Below, one piece after another: positions 47,647 through 60,552 of a DNA stretch of 64,000 nt. This DNA is from Carnegiea gigantea (taxonomy: Eukaryota > Streptophyta > Magnoliopsida > Caryophyllales > Cactaceae), in contig JAKOGI010001184.1 in the NCBI GenBank assembly GCA_029747015.1, positions 1-64,000 of the forward strand, written 5' to 3'. The notes beneath the pieces were generated by a model. That model had not been told where the DNA came from, did no database searches, and saw nothing but the letters and a program-made list of their open reading frames with translations. The translations under genes were made by a program, and so were the position numbers. Each line of letters begins with the position of its first letter. Positions within the stretch are counted from its first letter, which is position 1.

Positions 47647-49455
47647 TAAACTAGGCAACACATAACACAACACAGGCAAGAATATCAATCAATGATAACC
47701 CAAATAGTTCACAATGCATTTCAAAATCAAGAAAAGGTGGATGCTTTCAAAGAAATATACGACCCTAAGCTCGACATCAAACTTTATCACCCACAAAGAA
47801 CCCCAAAGCATATCATGCAAGCACATGGAATGGAATTGAGCTAAATAGACTGGTAGAACCTGACTGTGAAAAACTCTCACTCATGTATTCGAAAATAGCA
47901 TAGGTTCACTCAAGACTCATTCCAAAGATGCAATCTGCCATATACTTGATAAGGCTCTCAAATTCTCCACCACTGAGAATGCAATGTGCACATAACAATC
48001 AAGAGGACTTTATATGGGCTGTAGTGTCAGCTAGAAGCGTTAAGGGAAAGGAGTGGACTGATAAATTCAGACAGTGTGGAGCTATGTAGCCAAATGACTA
48101 GAGAACAGCCAAAAAGGTACCAAGAAACCATAAAGTTCACCCGCACCCTAAACCTCAAGAATACAATGAACATACCCACAAATCAAGTAGGAAATGACTT
48201 GACCTATGGAACACAAGCTATTTACATATCCAATACCAATCACTTATTCGTTCCTTTTTTTTTTTTGTTTTCTTAATGCCGTCTTTTTTTTCAACATAAT
48301 TTTTTTTCCTCCCACTTTTGTTTTCCTTTTTTTTCCTTTTTCCTTTGAGAGGATGAAATAGAATTCAGCTATGAAAGGCATATGACTACTAATTGTCAAC
48401 TCATAATCTAATATATAGATACGCAACCCATACCAACATAAGGGGAACACTCCAAATCTATAATACCATCATCCGTTCATCAAGCCGATATACCAAGCAA
48501 CCATAACCTTAATTGGCCCCATAAGCATCCCACAAATAAACATGAAGTGATGCTCATTAGAATTGGCTAAAGGATAGGAATATGAGTACGGTGAAGGGCT
48601 AAAATGGAAGGATCACAACGAGAAAAAGATTATAGCTCAAAGGAGCTAGGAAAGGGAATAAGTATATAATACAAGGGTAGGCTATTTGGCTATGTGGCCA
48701 AAACAACTAGAGAAATAATGTCTCTATCATATCATCAACTATGCACATGCTAACGTGGTTTTGAACAAGAGTCTAGGCAAGTTCTACAGATGCAACATAG
48801 AGGAGTCACCCTCATAAAAGAAACATGAGACTAAATATGATGAACTAGACCGCAAAAGGCTCAAGGTATCATAGGATGTCTGCCATAGTGCCACATAGCT
48901 TATAAAATGACTCTCATGTACCAATATTACTGCTAATATTACTGCCAATGACTCTAAGGAGGCAACATAGTTGTCAATCAAGTCAAAGGTTAAAACAAGA
49001 AATATTCACAAAACCTTCACAAATTTTAACACCAGAAGGGACTATGCATTAGAAGTTACTCAAGCTCATGAAGACCATCATGCCTAATAAACATAGTATT
49101 GGAGGGCATCTCAAACCAATCCACACCATGTCAATTTAAAATCCTATATACAAATGTAAATGCAACTAAATTCAACATGCTAAGGTAAATAAAAAGAAAC
49201 CTATCACTATATGTTCTAACATGTATGCAAACTAAAACTCAAAATGGAAAACATGGAACTACCCTTTCCCCATGCTTAGATGAAGCATTATTATTCAAAA
49301 GTGTGAAAGTAAGAGAAGGGGAAGGAAACAAAACACACAATCTTGCCAGGCTAGGTGCTTACTACACCTAAGCTAAAGCCACCTCTTAGATGGGATAAAT
49401 GGGCATCAGCCACTCCATCCCAACTTCAAGACTCAGCCCGTCGAATTAAATGTCG
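47647..49455 (-). other. array internal region 4, non-coding part
   Basis: Continues the unit split by the copia insertion (first piece at about 36905-36954). The purine tract lies at about 48250-48347. No gene is seen. Confidence 0.65.
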
Positions 49456-50522
49456 TCAAAACACGCAACAGCTTATCAAACTTCTGAACCACAATCTAGA
49501 AAACACAAGGTAAGAGGCAACAACCAAAATCTCACCAAAGACCATAAGTATCCTCCTAACCTCATCGAAGGCCTTAGAAAAATCATAGGAAGGATTAAAG
49601 AATGTAGTCAACATGACTTTCTTAGGCAAGCCCTCTAGGCATACACAATAAGTGCCAATGAAAGGATCATACGCTCTAAAGTAACATAGGAACACATAAT
49701 CATCAACATTCCCAACAAGCATACTAAACATGTTCTCATAGCCCAAATCCATAGCAGCACCACAGATCATAAGATTATCAATTGGCACGTCAATATAATA
49801 CTCGATGGAAGGAGAGGGTAATGAACAAACAGGGGAAGCATGTGAATGATCAAGGGGATTGAGGAGATCACCTTGATAAGCAAGGCTAGGAGACTCCTCA
49901 TGCTTAAACACATCACATGACCCCTCTAAAGGAATCACAACTAGAGCATACACCTCAACTAAAATATCTTCTACGCAAAATATGCATCAACAACACTAAA
50001 CTTAACAACCACCCAAAATGGCTCACCGGCCTCGAGGCCCGTGCATTGAGCTAAAGCAAATGATAAATCAGGAAAGGTGAGAACAACATTAGTATTGTCC
50101 TCGAGTCATGCAAAGTTTGGTTGAGCATAGCATGTATAATAAGAGAGCGAATTAATATCATGGTCAAAAGAATTACACAAGTCTCACGAAAAAGAGGCAT
50201 CATAAGATCTACCACAGAATGCACCAGGATTAGAGAATGAATATCCAGAAACACAACTTGCCTTCCTAAACTCAAATGAATCCCAAGCAATTCACTTAAG
50301 CAAATGACATGCCTCATCAACGCATTTACCATGATAACCCCAATACCATAAAAGAGCACAAGTCGTACTATTGACACCCATAGCAATAATCTCCAAAATC
50401 TCCCATTTACCCACACAATAACCACATTTAGCAAGAAAAAGATGCAAATGCTTAAAATACCTCAAAAATAATTTATGCTCGAATTGGGAAAAATAGAAAA
50501 TTGTCATCGTTTTTCGGGTCAA
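49456..50522 (-). pseudogene. gag-like frame, unit 4 (frameshifted)
   Basis: The N-terminal part is readable at 50292-50522, where the frame is open well upstream of the usual ATG and includes CGYCVGKWEILE. The start codon of the family is therefore uncertain. The knuckle region lies in shifted frames around 50150-50210 and has lost ligands. The C-terminal part (49456-49953) keeps NVDDYVFLCYFRAY and the hydrophobic ILMVFGEILVVASYLVF segment. Confidence 0.6.
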
Positions 50523-50649
50523 AAATTTTTACTTTTTTAAATTTTTAATTTTTGGGGTTTTTTTTCCAAAGAAAAACAAAATGCTTAGTCAAACCTATCA
50601 GAAAAGACCCAATATTCGACGCCAGTCACCATCTACAGTGCCAAAAACT

Positions 50650-51772
50650 TGTTAGGGCCACAAGCGCAGGGTGACGTTGTAGCAAATCAAAGGTCGATCC
50701 CATAGATATTAGGTCAAGCTACCGAGCTATGTTCCGTCAAGATAGGCAAAGCAAATTAAAATTTAAGATAGAAATTAAACTAATGTCCTATCTAATCTAA
50801 TGCATAAATGTTCAAGGAATTTAGTTAACTAAGCAATTACCCAGTTCAAGAATTAATCAAGCACTTTCTCCTTAATTAGGAAATTTCAAAACCAATAATT
50901 GAGGCATCACAACCCACTTTCAAGGTGGAGCGAAATGCCCAAATCAAATCAATCACCAATTCTCAAGGAGTCTCAATTAGTTTAGATTCATTAGGCACAC
51001 GATTGGCATTTTAGGTCTCTCGATTGGTAATTCTTTCTCAATACATCACACAATCAAGTCAAATCTGGTGATTCCAACATCAGATTTCACCTTTCAGTAC
51101 TTCACATAACATCGAACACAATTAAAAAGGATATCAAACTTCTTACAAGCAATTCAAACTCCAAACGTGATGAAAGGAACCCAACAATTTGAAAACCCAC
51201 CAAACAGTCAATTCAAGAACACAGACAAACACAAGTTCATCATCAATCCCAAGCTTTAAAACTACAAATTAGCATGAATTACATAATCTAATTATCAATC
51301 TAGAAAGCAATAAATCCAATGGAAAAGTGAGAAGAGAAGGGAAAGAATTGCTCACCCCAAACGCGTGCTTAAATCCGTCAATTGCAAACTCGATCCCGCT
51401 TCCTTGCTAATCCCCTTCTTCTACTTACTCTTCCTCACTCTAAAAATTGAGTCTAATTCCTAACTAGATGGTGGAAAGGGATGGGGATTGCTAACGAAGT
51501 CGTAAAACACGGCTTTTTATGGTAGAAATGAAGGCTGCAAGTATCAAAAATGCTTGGAAGGCAAACAATCGCGAAGAAATCAAGCCGACTCGGGAGAACA
51601 TAGCTCACCATGGACGATGGGCACCCCCATGGTCAGACGGTCATGGCTATGACCACGCTCATTCTCTGTTGTTTTCCATGGTGCTTCTTCTTGGATCCTC
51701 CTGGACTGTGGTTCTGGCCACGGTATGTCCGTATTTGGTGTATTTGGGTCATTTTTGCTATGACATTTATCA
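50650..51772 (-). repeat. array LTR 5 (1123 bp, internal deletion)
   Basis: On the minus strand it starts TGATAAATGTC and ends ...GGCCCTAACA, preserving TG...CA. About 190 bp present in LTRs 1, 6 and 7 are missing near the LTR start (at about 51760). Confidence 0.8.
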
Positions 51773-53570
51773 CTCCCCTATGCCTAAACCTTCGCTTGTC
51801 CTGAAACAAACACTAGATAAAACCAACAAGGGGAGACGCATCTAGGATACAAAAAGATAACAACCTCCTTAAACTAGGCAACACATAACACAGCACGAGT
51901 AAGAATATCAGTTAATGACAACCCCAAATAATGCAAAATACATTTCAAAATCAGGAGAAGGTGGATGTTTTCAAAGAAATTTAAGACCATAAGCTCGACA
52001 TCAAACTTGATCACCTCCAAAAAACAACAAAGCACATCATGTGAGCACATGGAATGGAATAGAGCCAAATAGACTAGTAGAACCTCACTTTTAGGGAATG
52101 TGGAACACTCCCAATCATGTATTTGAAAATAGTATAGGTTCACTCAAGACTCATTCCAAAAATGCAATCTACCATATGCTTGGCAAAGCTCTCAAATTCT
52201 CCACAACTGTGAAGGCAATGTGCATATAACAATCAAGAGGACTTTACATGGGCTATAGTGTGGGCCAGAATGGTTAAGGAAAGGAGTGGACTAATAAATT
52301 TAGGCAACGTAAAGCTATGTAGCCAAATGACTAGGAAGCAAACAATAAAGCACCAAGAAACCATAACTTCACCAACACTCTAAACCTCAAGAATATAATT
52401 AACACACCCCACAAATCAAGTAGGAAATGAGTTGACCAATAAGGAACACAAGCTATTTACATATCCAATGCCAATTACTTATTCATTCCCGTTTTTTTTG
52501 TTGTTTGTTTTCTTAACGTCGTTTTTTTAAACATAATTTTCTTCCCCTTTTTTTTTCTTTTTCCTTTCAGATGCTGAAATAGAATTCAACTATGAAAGGC
52601 ATATGACCACCAATTGTCAACTCACAGCTTAATACATAGATACGCAAACCATATCAACGCAAATGGAACACTCCAAATATATAATACCATCGTCCCCTCA
52701 TCAAGCCAACACACTAAGCAACCATAACATCAATTGGCCCTATAAAATTTCCACAAATAAACATAAAGCAATGCTCATTAGAATTGGCTAAAGGATAAGA
52801 ATATGAGTACGGCTAAGGGCTAAAATGGAAGGAATCACAATGACAAAAATATTACAGCTTAGGGCAAAGGGAATAAATATATAATACAAGGGTGGGCTGT
52901 TTGGCTATGTGGCTAAAACAATTAGAGAAATAATGTCTCTATCATATCATTAATTATGCCCATGCTAATGTGATTTTGAATAAGAGTCTAAGCAAGTTTT
53001 AGAGATGCAATATGGAAGAGTCACACTTATGAAAGAGAAATGAGAGTAAATATGATGAATTAGTCAAGAAAAGGCTCAATGTGTTGTAAGATGTCTACCA
53101 CAGACTCATGTATTTCACAAAATTACTCTCATATACCAACATTATTATGAATAAATCTAAGGAGGCAATGTAGTACTCAATCAAGACAAAGGTCAAAACA
53201 AGAAATATTCACAAAACTTTCAAAAACTTTAGCACCAAAAGGGATTACACATCAGAAGTTACTTAAGCTCATGAAGACCATCATGCCTAGTAAAAACTGC
53301 AGTTGAAGGCACCTCAAACCAAACCACACCATCACAACTTAAAACCCTATATGCATACCTAAATATAACTAAATGCAACATGCTAATGAAAGCAAAAAGA
53401 AACCTAGAACTATATGTTCTAACACGTATGTAAACTAAAAATCAAAATGAAAAACATAGAGCTACCCTTCCCTCATGCTTATATAAAGTATTATTATTCG
53501 AAGTGTTGAAAGTAAGAAAAGGGAAAGGGAACAAAATATACAATCTCACTAGGCTAGACGCTAAGTACAC
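51773..53570 (-). other. array internal region 5, non-coding part
   Basis: The full-length form, ending on the minus strand with the GACAAGCGAAGGTTTAGGCATAGGGGAG-like purine region next to LTR 5. The purine tract common to all units lies at about 52487-52567. No gene is seen. Confidence 0.65.
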
Positions 53571-54600
53571 CTATGCTAAGGCCACCTCGCAAATGAGGCA
53601 AATGGGCATCAGCCACTCCATCCCAACTTCAAGATTCGATCCGTCAAAATTAAAGGTCGTCAAAACACACAGGAGCTTATCAAACTTCTGGGACCACAAT
53701 TTAGAAAACACAAGGTAAGAGGCAACAACCAAAATCACATTAAAGACAATAAGTATCCTCTTAACCTCATCAAAGGCCTCAGAAAAATCATAAGAAGGAT
53801 TGGCGAATATAGTAAACATGACTTTCTTAGGCAAGTTCTCCAGGCATACACAATAAGGGTCAGTGGAAGGATTAAACCCTCTAAAGTAACCTACGAACAC
53901 ATAATCATCAACATTCTCGCCAAGCATACTAAACATGTCGTTCTCATAGCCCAAATCCATATCGGCATCATAAGTTATAGGATTACCAATGAGGGCATTA
54001 ATGTAATACTTGGGGGAAGGAGAGGGTAATGAATTAAGAGGGGAAGCAAGTGAATGATCTAGGGGATTGGGGAGAACAGAAGTACAAAGAAGACAAAGGG
54101 ACTCCTCATGCTTAAGCACGCCACATCACCCCTCTAAAGGAATATCGAGTAGATCATGCACCTCATCTAAAGTATCTTCTCACTCAAAACATGCAACAAC
54201 AACACTAAACTCAGCAACTACCCTAAAAGACTCACCCACCTCGAGCCCCATCCACTGAGCTAGAGGAAAAAGTGAATCAGGTAAGGCTAGAATAAGATCA
54301 GCATTGTCCCTGGGTCATACAAAGTCAGGTTGAGCATAGCATGCATAATAAGGGCACGAATTAATATCATGGTCAAAAAAATTACACAAGTCACACCAAA
54401 AAGAGGCGGAATAAGATCTAGCATAGAATGCACTGGGATCAGAGAATGAATATCCAAAAACATGACTTGCCTAATTCAGCCTAAATAAATCCCAAGGAAT
54501 CTACTGAACCAAATGCCATATCTCATCAACGCTTTTACCATCAACACCCCATTACCCTAAAAAAGCACGGGTCTTACTATTCATATGCTCATCAACAATG
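53571..54600 (-). pseudogene. gag-like frame, unit 5; intact CCHC, broken N-terminal half
   Basis: The open C-terminal part (53571-54119) has NVDDYVFVGYFRGF, ENLPKKV and the hydrophobic segment ILIVFNVILVVASYLVF, followed by WSQKFDKLL. The zinc knuckle at 54354-54395 is complete (C-x2-C-x4-H-x4-C) but separated from the C-terminal part by stops or frameshifts. It is the best-preserved knuckle besides unit 1. Confidence 0.63.
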
Positions 54601-54845
54601 TCCGAAATGTCTCATTTACCCACACAATAACCACATTTTTTATAATTCACGCAAATACTTAAAATATCACCAAAACAATTCATGCTCGAATTAGGGAAAA
54701 TAGAAAATTGCCATCGTTTTTTAATCTCAAAAATGCTTAATTTTTTAATTTTTAATTTTTTTGTTTTTTCTAAGAAAAACAAAATGCGTAGTCAAACCTA
54801 TACCCAATATTCAACACTAGTCCCCAACAATAGCGCCAAAAACTT

Positions 54846-56162
54846 AGTAGGGCTGCAAGACCACTGTGGCATTATGGTAACTCGTGGTCGATCCTACAAA
54901 GACTATGTCGAACTACCGAGCTATGTTCCCTCAAGATAGGCTAAGCAAACTAAAATTTGAGATACAACCTAAATTAATGTACTATCTAATCTAACGAATA
55001 CATGTTCAAGGAATTTAGTCAACCAAGCAATTACCCAGTTCAAGAATAAATCAAGGGCCTTCCCTTTAATTAAGAAATTTTAACACCAGTAATTGAGATA
55101 TCACAACCCTTTTTCAAGGTGAAGTAAAATACCCAAATCAACTCAATCATCAATTCTCATATATTCTCAATTAGTTTATGTTCATTAGGCACACGATTAT
55201 CATTTTAGGTCTCTCGATTGGCAAATCTTTCTCAAGACATCAAACAATCAAGTCCAATTTGGTGAATCTGATATCAGATTTCACCTTTCAGTACTTCAGC
55301 CAACATCTAAATACAAGCAAGAAGGCGATCAGACTTCTTACAAGAAATTCAAATTCCAAACTTGATGAAATGAACCCAACAACTTGAAAACGCACCAAAC
55401 AATCAATTCAAGAACACAGACAAATGCAAGTTCAACATCAATCCCAAGATTTAAAACCACACATTAGCATGAATTACATAATCTAATCTATCAATCTACA
55501 AAGCAATAAATCTAATGGGGAAAGAGAATAGAAGGGAAAGAATTGCTCAGCCCGAATGCGCGCTTGAATCTATCGATTCTAAACTCGATCTGGCCTCCTT
55601 GCGAATCTCCCACTTCTACTTGCTCTCCCTCACTCTGAAAATGGAGTCTAACTCCTAACTAGCTGGTGGAAACAGGTAGGGTTTGCCAAGGAAGCATTAA
55701 AACGTGGCTTCTTATGCCAGAAATGAAGGCTGCAACTATAAAAAAAACACTTTGGAAGTCGAACAGCCGTGAAGAAATCAAGCCAACTCGGGGGAGCACA
55801 GCACACCATAGACGACGGCCACCACCACGGTCAGACCGCCGTGCCCACTGCCACGCTCGTTCTCTCTTGCTTTCCCTACTGCTTCTTCCTGGATTCTCCT
55901 AGACCGTGGTTCTGGCCATGGGTTGTCCGTGTTGGGTGTATTTAGGATATTTTTTCTATCTTCTTTAATCTACAAGGCCTCAAAACTGTCAATGTACTAT
56001 CATGATTTGGGTTCACAAGATTAAATTTCGTAAACACATCTTGAACAAAGGAAACCAAGCACAATAGTAGAAATAGGGGCACAAATCATACAATTAAACA
56101 TATAATCCCCTAAAATAACTCCTAAACACTTATGGAATCTTATGTAAATATAACATTCATCA
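54846..56162 (-). repeat. array LTR 6 (about 1317 bp)
   Basis: Full-length form. The minus-strand start TGATGAATGTTA is preserved; the end has decayed from ...TAACA to ...CTACTA. It contains a GC-richer block at about 55800-55930. Confidence 0.8.
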
Positions 56163-58023
56163 CTCTCTAATGCTTAAACCTCTACTTGTCCTCAAGCAAA
56201 CACTAGATAAAACCAATAAGCGGAAATGCTTCTACCATTAAAAAACATAACAACCTCTTCAAACTAGGCAACACATAACATAGCACAAGCAAGAATATCA
56301 ATCAATGACAACCCAAATAGTCACAATACATTTCAAAATCAGGAGAGTGTATGCTTTCAAAGAAATATATGACCATAAGCTCGACATCAAACTTGATCAC
56401 CCCTAAAGAACCACAGAGCACATCATGCAAGTACATGGAATGGAATAGAGCCAAATGGACAGGTAGAATTTCAGTTTTAGGTAATGTGGAACACTCCCAC
56501 TCATGTATTTAAAAATAGCATAGGTTCACTCAAGACTCATTCCAAAGATGCAATCTACCATATACATGACAAGGCTCTCAAATTCTCCACTACTAAGAAT
56601 TCGGTGTGCACATAACAATCAAGAGGACTTTACATGGGCTATAGTGTGGGCTAAAAGGGCTAGGCAAAAGGAGTTGACTTATAAATTGAGGCGATGTGGA
56701 GCTATGTAGCCAAATGATTAGAGAGCAACCAACAAAGTACCAAGAAACCATAAAGTTCACCAACACTCCAAACGTCAATAATACAATGAACATACCTCAT
56801 AAATCAAGTAGGAAATGACTTGACCAATAAGTGATGCAAGCTATTTACATATCCAACGTCAATCGCTTGTTCATCCCCTTTTTTTTTGTTTTCTTGATGT
56901 CATCTTTTTCTCCAACATAGTTTTTTTTCCTTTTTCTTTCTTTTTTATTCGAGAGGATGAAATAGAATTCAGCTATGAAATGCATATAACCACCAATTGT
57001 CAACTCACAGCCTAATACATAGATATGCAACCCATACCAACATAAGGGGAACACTTCAAATCTATAATACCATCATCCCCTCATCAATCCAACATACGAA
57101 GTAACCATAACCTCAATAAACTGCATATGCTTCGCACAAATAAACTTGAAATGATGCTCCGTACAATTGGCTAAAGGATAGGAATATGAGTAAGGTCAAG
57201 GGCTAAAATGGAAGGGATCACAATAAGAAACGGATTGTAGCTCAAAGGGGCTAGTACAGGGAATAAAAATGTAATTTAAGGGTAGGCTATTTGGCTATAT
57301 GGCTAATGCCACTAGAGAAATAATGTCCCTATCATATCATCAACTATGCACATGCTAACGTGTTTTTGAACAAGAGACGGCAAGTTCTATATATGTAATA
57401 TGGAAGAGTCACTGTCATGGAAGAAACATGAGACTAAACAAGATCAATTTGTCCACAAAAGGCTCAAGGTCTCACGGGGTGCCTACCACAGCTCCATGTA
57501 GCTCATAAAATAACTCTAATGTACTAATATCAGTGCCAGCGACTCTAAGGAGACAACACAGTTCTCAATCAAGACGAACATTAAAACAAGAAATGTTCAC
57601 AAAACCTTCACAATATTGAGCACCAAAAGGGATTACACATCAGAAACTACTCAACCTCAAAAAGACCACCATGCCAAGCAAAAATAGGATTGGCGGGCAT
57701 CTCAAACCAATCCACACCATCTCAACTTAAAATCCTATATCCAAACCTAAATGCAACTAAATACAACACGCTAAGGCAAATAAAAAGAAACCTAGAACTA
57801 TACGTTCTAACATGTATGCAAACTAAAAATCAAAATGAAAAACGTAGAACTACCTTTCGTCCATGCTTAGATGAAGCATTATTATTCAACAGTATGAAAG
57901 TAAGAGAAGGGAAAGGCAACAAAATATACAATCTCACTGGGCTAGATGCCTAGTACACCTAAACTATGGCCACCTTGTAAAGGAGGTAAATGGATATCAG
58001 CCACTCCATCACAACTTTAAGAC
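56163..58023 (-). other. array internal region 6, non-coding part
   Basis: Begins next to LTR 6 with the GCTTGAGGACAAGTAGAGG segment (minus strand), a sequence I associate with the 3' ends of plant Athila/Tat-type elements. The purine tract is at about 56875-56950. No gene is seen. Confidence 0.65.
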
Positions 58024-58980
58024 TCAACCCGTCGAATTAGATGCCGTCAAAACACACAGGAGCTTATCAGACTCCTGGGAAAACAAGTTAGAAGACACAA
58101 GGTAAGAGGCAACAACCAAAATCACCGCAAAGAGAATAAGTATCCTCTTAACCCCAACAAAGGCTTTAGAAAAATCATTGAAATGATTAAAGAATGTGGT
58201 TAACATGACTTTCTTCGACAAGTCCTCTAGGCATACACAATAAGGGTCACTAGAAGGATCATACCCTCTAAAGTAACCTAGGAACACATAATCATCAACA
58301 TTCCCACCAAGCATACTAAACATGTTCTCATAGCCCAAGTCCACAGCAACACCATAAATCGTAGGCTTACCAATGGGCTCATCAATATAATACTCGAGGG
58401 AATGAGAGGGTAATGAACAAAGAGGGCAAGCACGTGAATAATTAAGAGGATTGAGGAGATCACTAGGACGACCATCGCTAGCAGACTTCTTATGCTGAAA
58501 CAAATCATATAACCCCTCCAAAGGAATCTTAACTAGATCATCCACTGCATCTAAAGTATCTTCTGACTCAAAACATGCATCAACAACACTAAACTCAACA
58601 ACTACCCCAAAAGGCTCACCGGCCTCGAGCCCCATCCACTGAGCTAAAGGAAATAAGGAATCAAGTAAGGTCAGAACAACGTCACTATTATCCTCGGGTG
58701 ATACAAAGTTAGGCTTAGCATAGCGTGCATAACAACGGCACGAATTAACATCATGGTCAAAATAATTATACAACTCACACCAAAAGCGGCATAATAAGAT
58801 CTAGGATAGAAAGCACAAGGATTAGAGAATAAATATCTAGAAACATGACTTGCCCTCTCGAACTCAAAGAATCCAAAGCAATCCACTCAAGTAAATAACA
58901 TGCCTTATCATCGCTTTTACCATGATAACCCTAATACCCTAAAAGGGAACGAGACTCACTATTCACGCCCTCATCAATAA
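58024..58980 (-). pseudogene. gag-like frame, unit 6
   Basis: Open for 249 codons (58024-58773), from within the zinc knuckle to the C-terminus, the best intact C-terminal half in the array. One knuckle cysteine is tyrosine (CELY). It has ENMFSMLGGNVDDYVFLGYFRGY-like residues and the hydrophobic ILFAVILVVASYLV run, followed by FSQESDKLL. The N-terminal part (58780-58980) is in another frame. Confidence 0.65.
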
Positions 58981-59213
58981 TGTCCAAAATCTCCCATTTA
59001 CTCACACAATAACCACATTAAGTAAGAAAAACATGTAAACACTTAAAACAACTCTAAAATAATTTATACTCGAATTTGAAAAAATGAAAAATTGCCAACG
59101 TTTTTTATCTCAAAAATTTAAATTTTTAAAAAATTTTTTTATTGGGTTTTGTTCTAAAGAAAAACAAAATGCTTACACAAATCTATCGGGAAAAACTCAA
59201 TATTCGACACTAG

Positions 59214-59231
59214 TCGCCAGCAACGGCGCCA
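59214..59231 (-). other. primer binding site, tRNA-Asp-like (best copy in the array)
   Basis: The minus strand reads TGGCGCCGTTGCTGGCGA, close to the TGGCGCCGTTGCCGGGGA sites of Athila/Tat elements, which are thought to pair with tRNA-Asp. Weaker copies sit at the same place next to LTRs 2-6 and 8; most differences from the consensus are at CG positions. Confidence 0.75.
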
Positions 59232-59236
59232 AAAAC

Positions 59237-60552
59237 TAGGTAGCGCCGCAAGCACACAGTACCATTTCAGCAAATCAAGGTTGATCCCACAGAGACTAAG
59301 TCAAGCTACCAGGCTATATTCCCCCAAGGTAGGCTAAGTAAATTAAAATTTGAGATAGAAATTAAACTAATGTCCTATCTAATCTAATGCATAAATGTTC
59401 AGGGAATTTAGTCAACCCAGCAATTACCCTGTTCAAGATTAGATCAAGCACTTTCTCTTTAATTAGGAAATTTCAAGACCTATAATTGAGGTATCACAAC
59501 CCACTTTCAAGGTGGAGCGAAATACCCAAATCAAATCAATCATCAATTCCAATGAAGTCTCCCTTTGTTTACATTCATTAGGCAACAATTATCATTCTAG
59601 GTCACTCGATGGGTAATTCTTTTCCAAGTCATCATACAATCATGTCAAATCTGGTGATTCCAACACCAGATTTCACCTTTCAATACTTCACATAACATCT
59701 AATACAACTAAGAAGCAGATGAGACTTCTTACAAGAAATTCAAACCCTAAACTTGATGAAATGAACCCAACAATTTCAAAATGCACCAAACAATCAATTC
59801 AAGAACACGAACAAACTCAAGTTCAACATCAATCCCAAGATTTAAAACCAAAAATTAGCATGAATTACATAATCTAATCTGTCAATTTAGAAAGCAATAA
59901 ATCTAATAGAGAAAAGAAAACAGAAGGAAAAGAATTGCTCAGCCGGAACACACGCTTGTATCTATCGATTGTAAACTCGATCTAGCTTCCTCATGAATCT
60001 CTCTCTTCTACTTGCTTTCCCTCACTCTAAAAATGGAGTCTAATTCCTAACTACATGGAGGAAAGAGATGGAGATTGCTAAGGAAGCATTGAAACATGGC
60101 TTCTTATGGCAGAAATGAACACTGCAACCATCAAAAACACTTGGAAGTCGAACAACCGTGAAGAAATCAAGCCAACTCGGGGGAACATAGCACACCATGG
60201 ACCATGGACACCACCGCGGTTAGGCCGTCGTGCCCAATGCCACGCTCGTTCTCTCTTGTTTTCCCTCCTGCTTGTTCCTGGATCCTCCTAGACCGTGGTT
60301 CTGGCTATGGTTTGCCTGTGTTAGGCATATTTGGGACATTTTTGCTATCTTCTTTGATCCACAAGGCCTAAAAACCTTCATTCTACCATCATGATTTGGG
60401 TTCATAAGATCAAATTCTGGAAACACTTCTTAAACAAGCGAAACCAAGCATAATACTATAAATAGGAGCACAAATCATATAATTATGCATACTAATCCCT
60501 AAAATGACTCCCAAAACACTTGTGAAATCTTATACAAATATGACATTCATCA
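59237..60552 (-). repeat. array LTR 7 (1316 bp)
   Basis: Full-length form. Starts TGATGAATGTC on the minus strand; its other end lies six bases before the primer site. Confidence 0.8.
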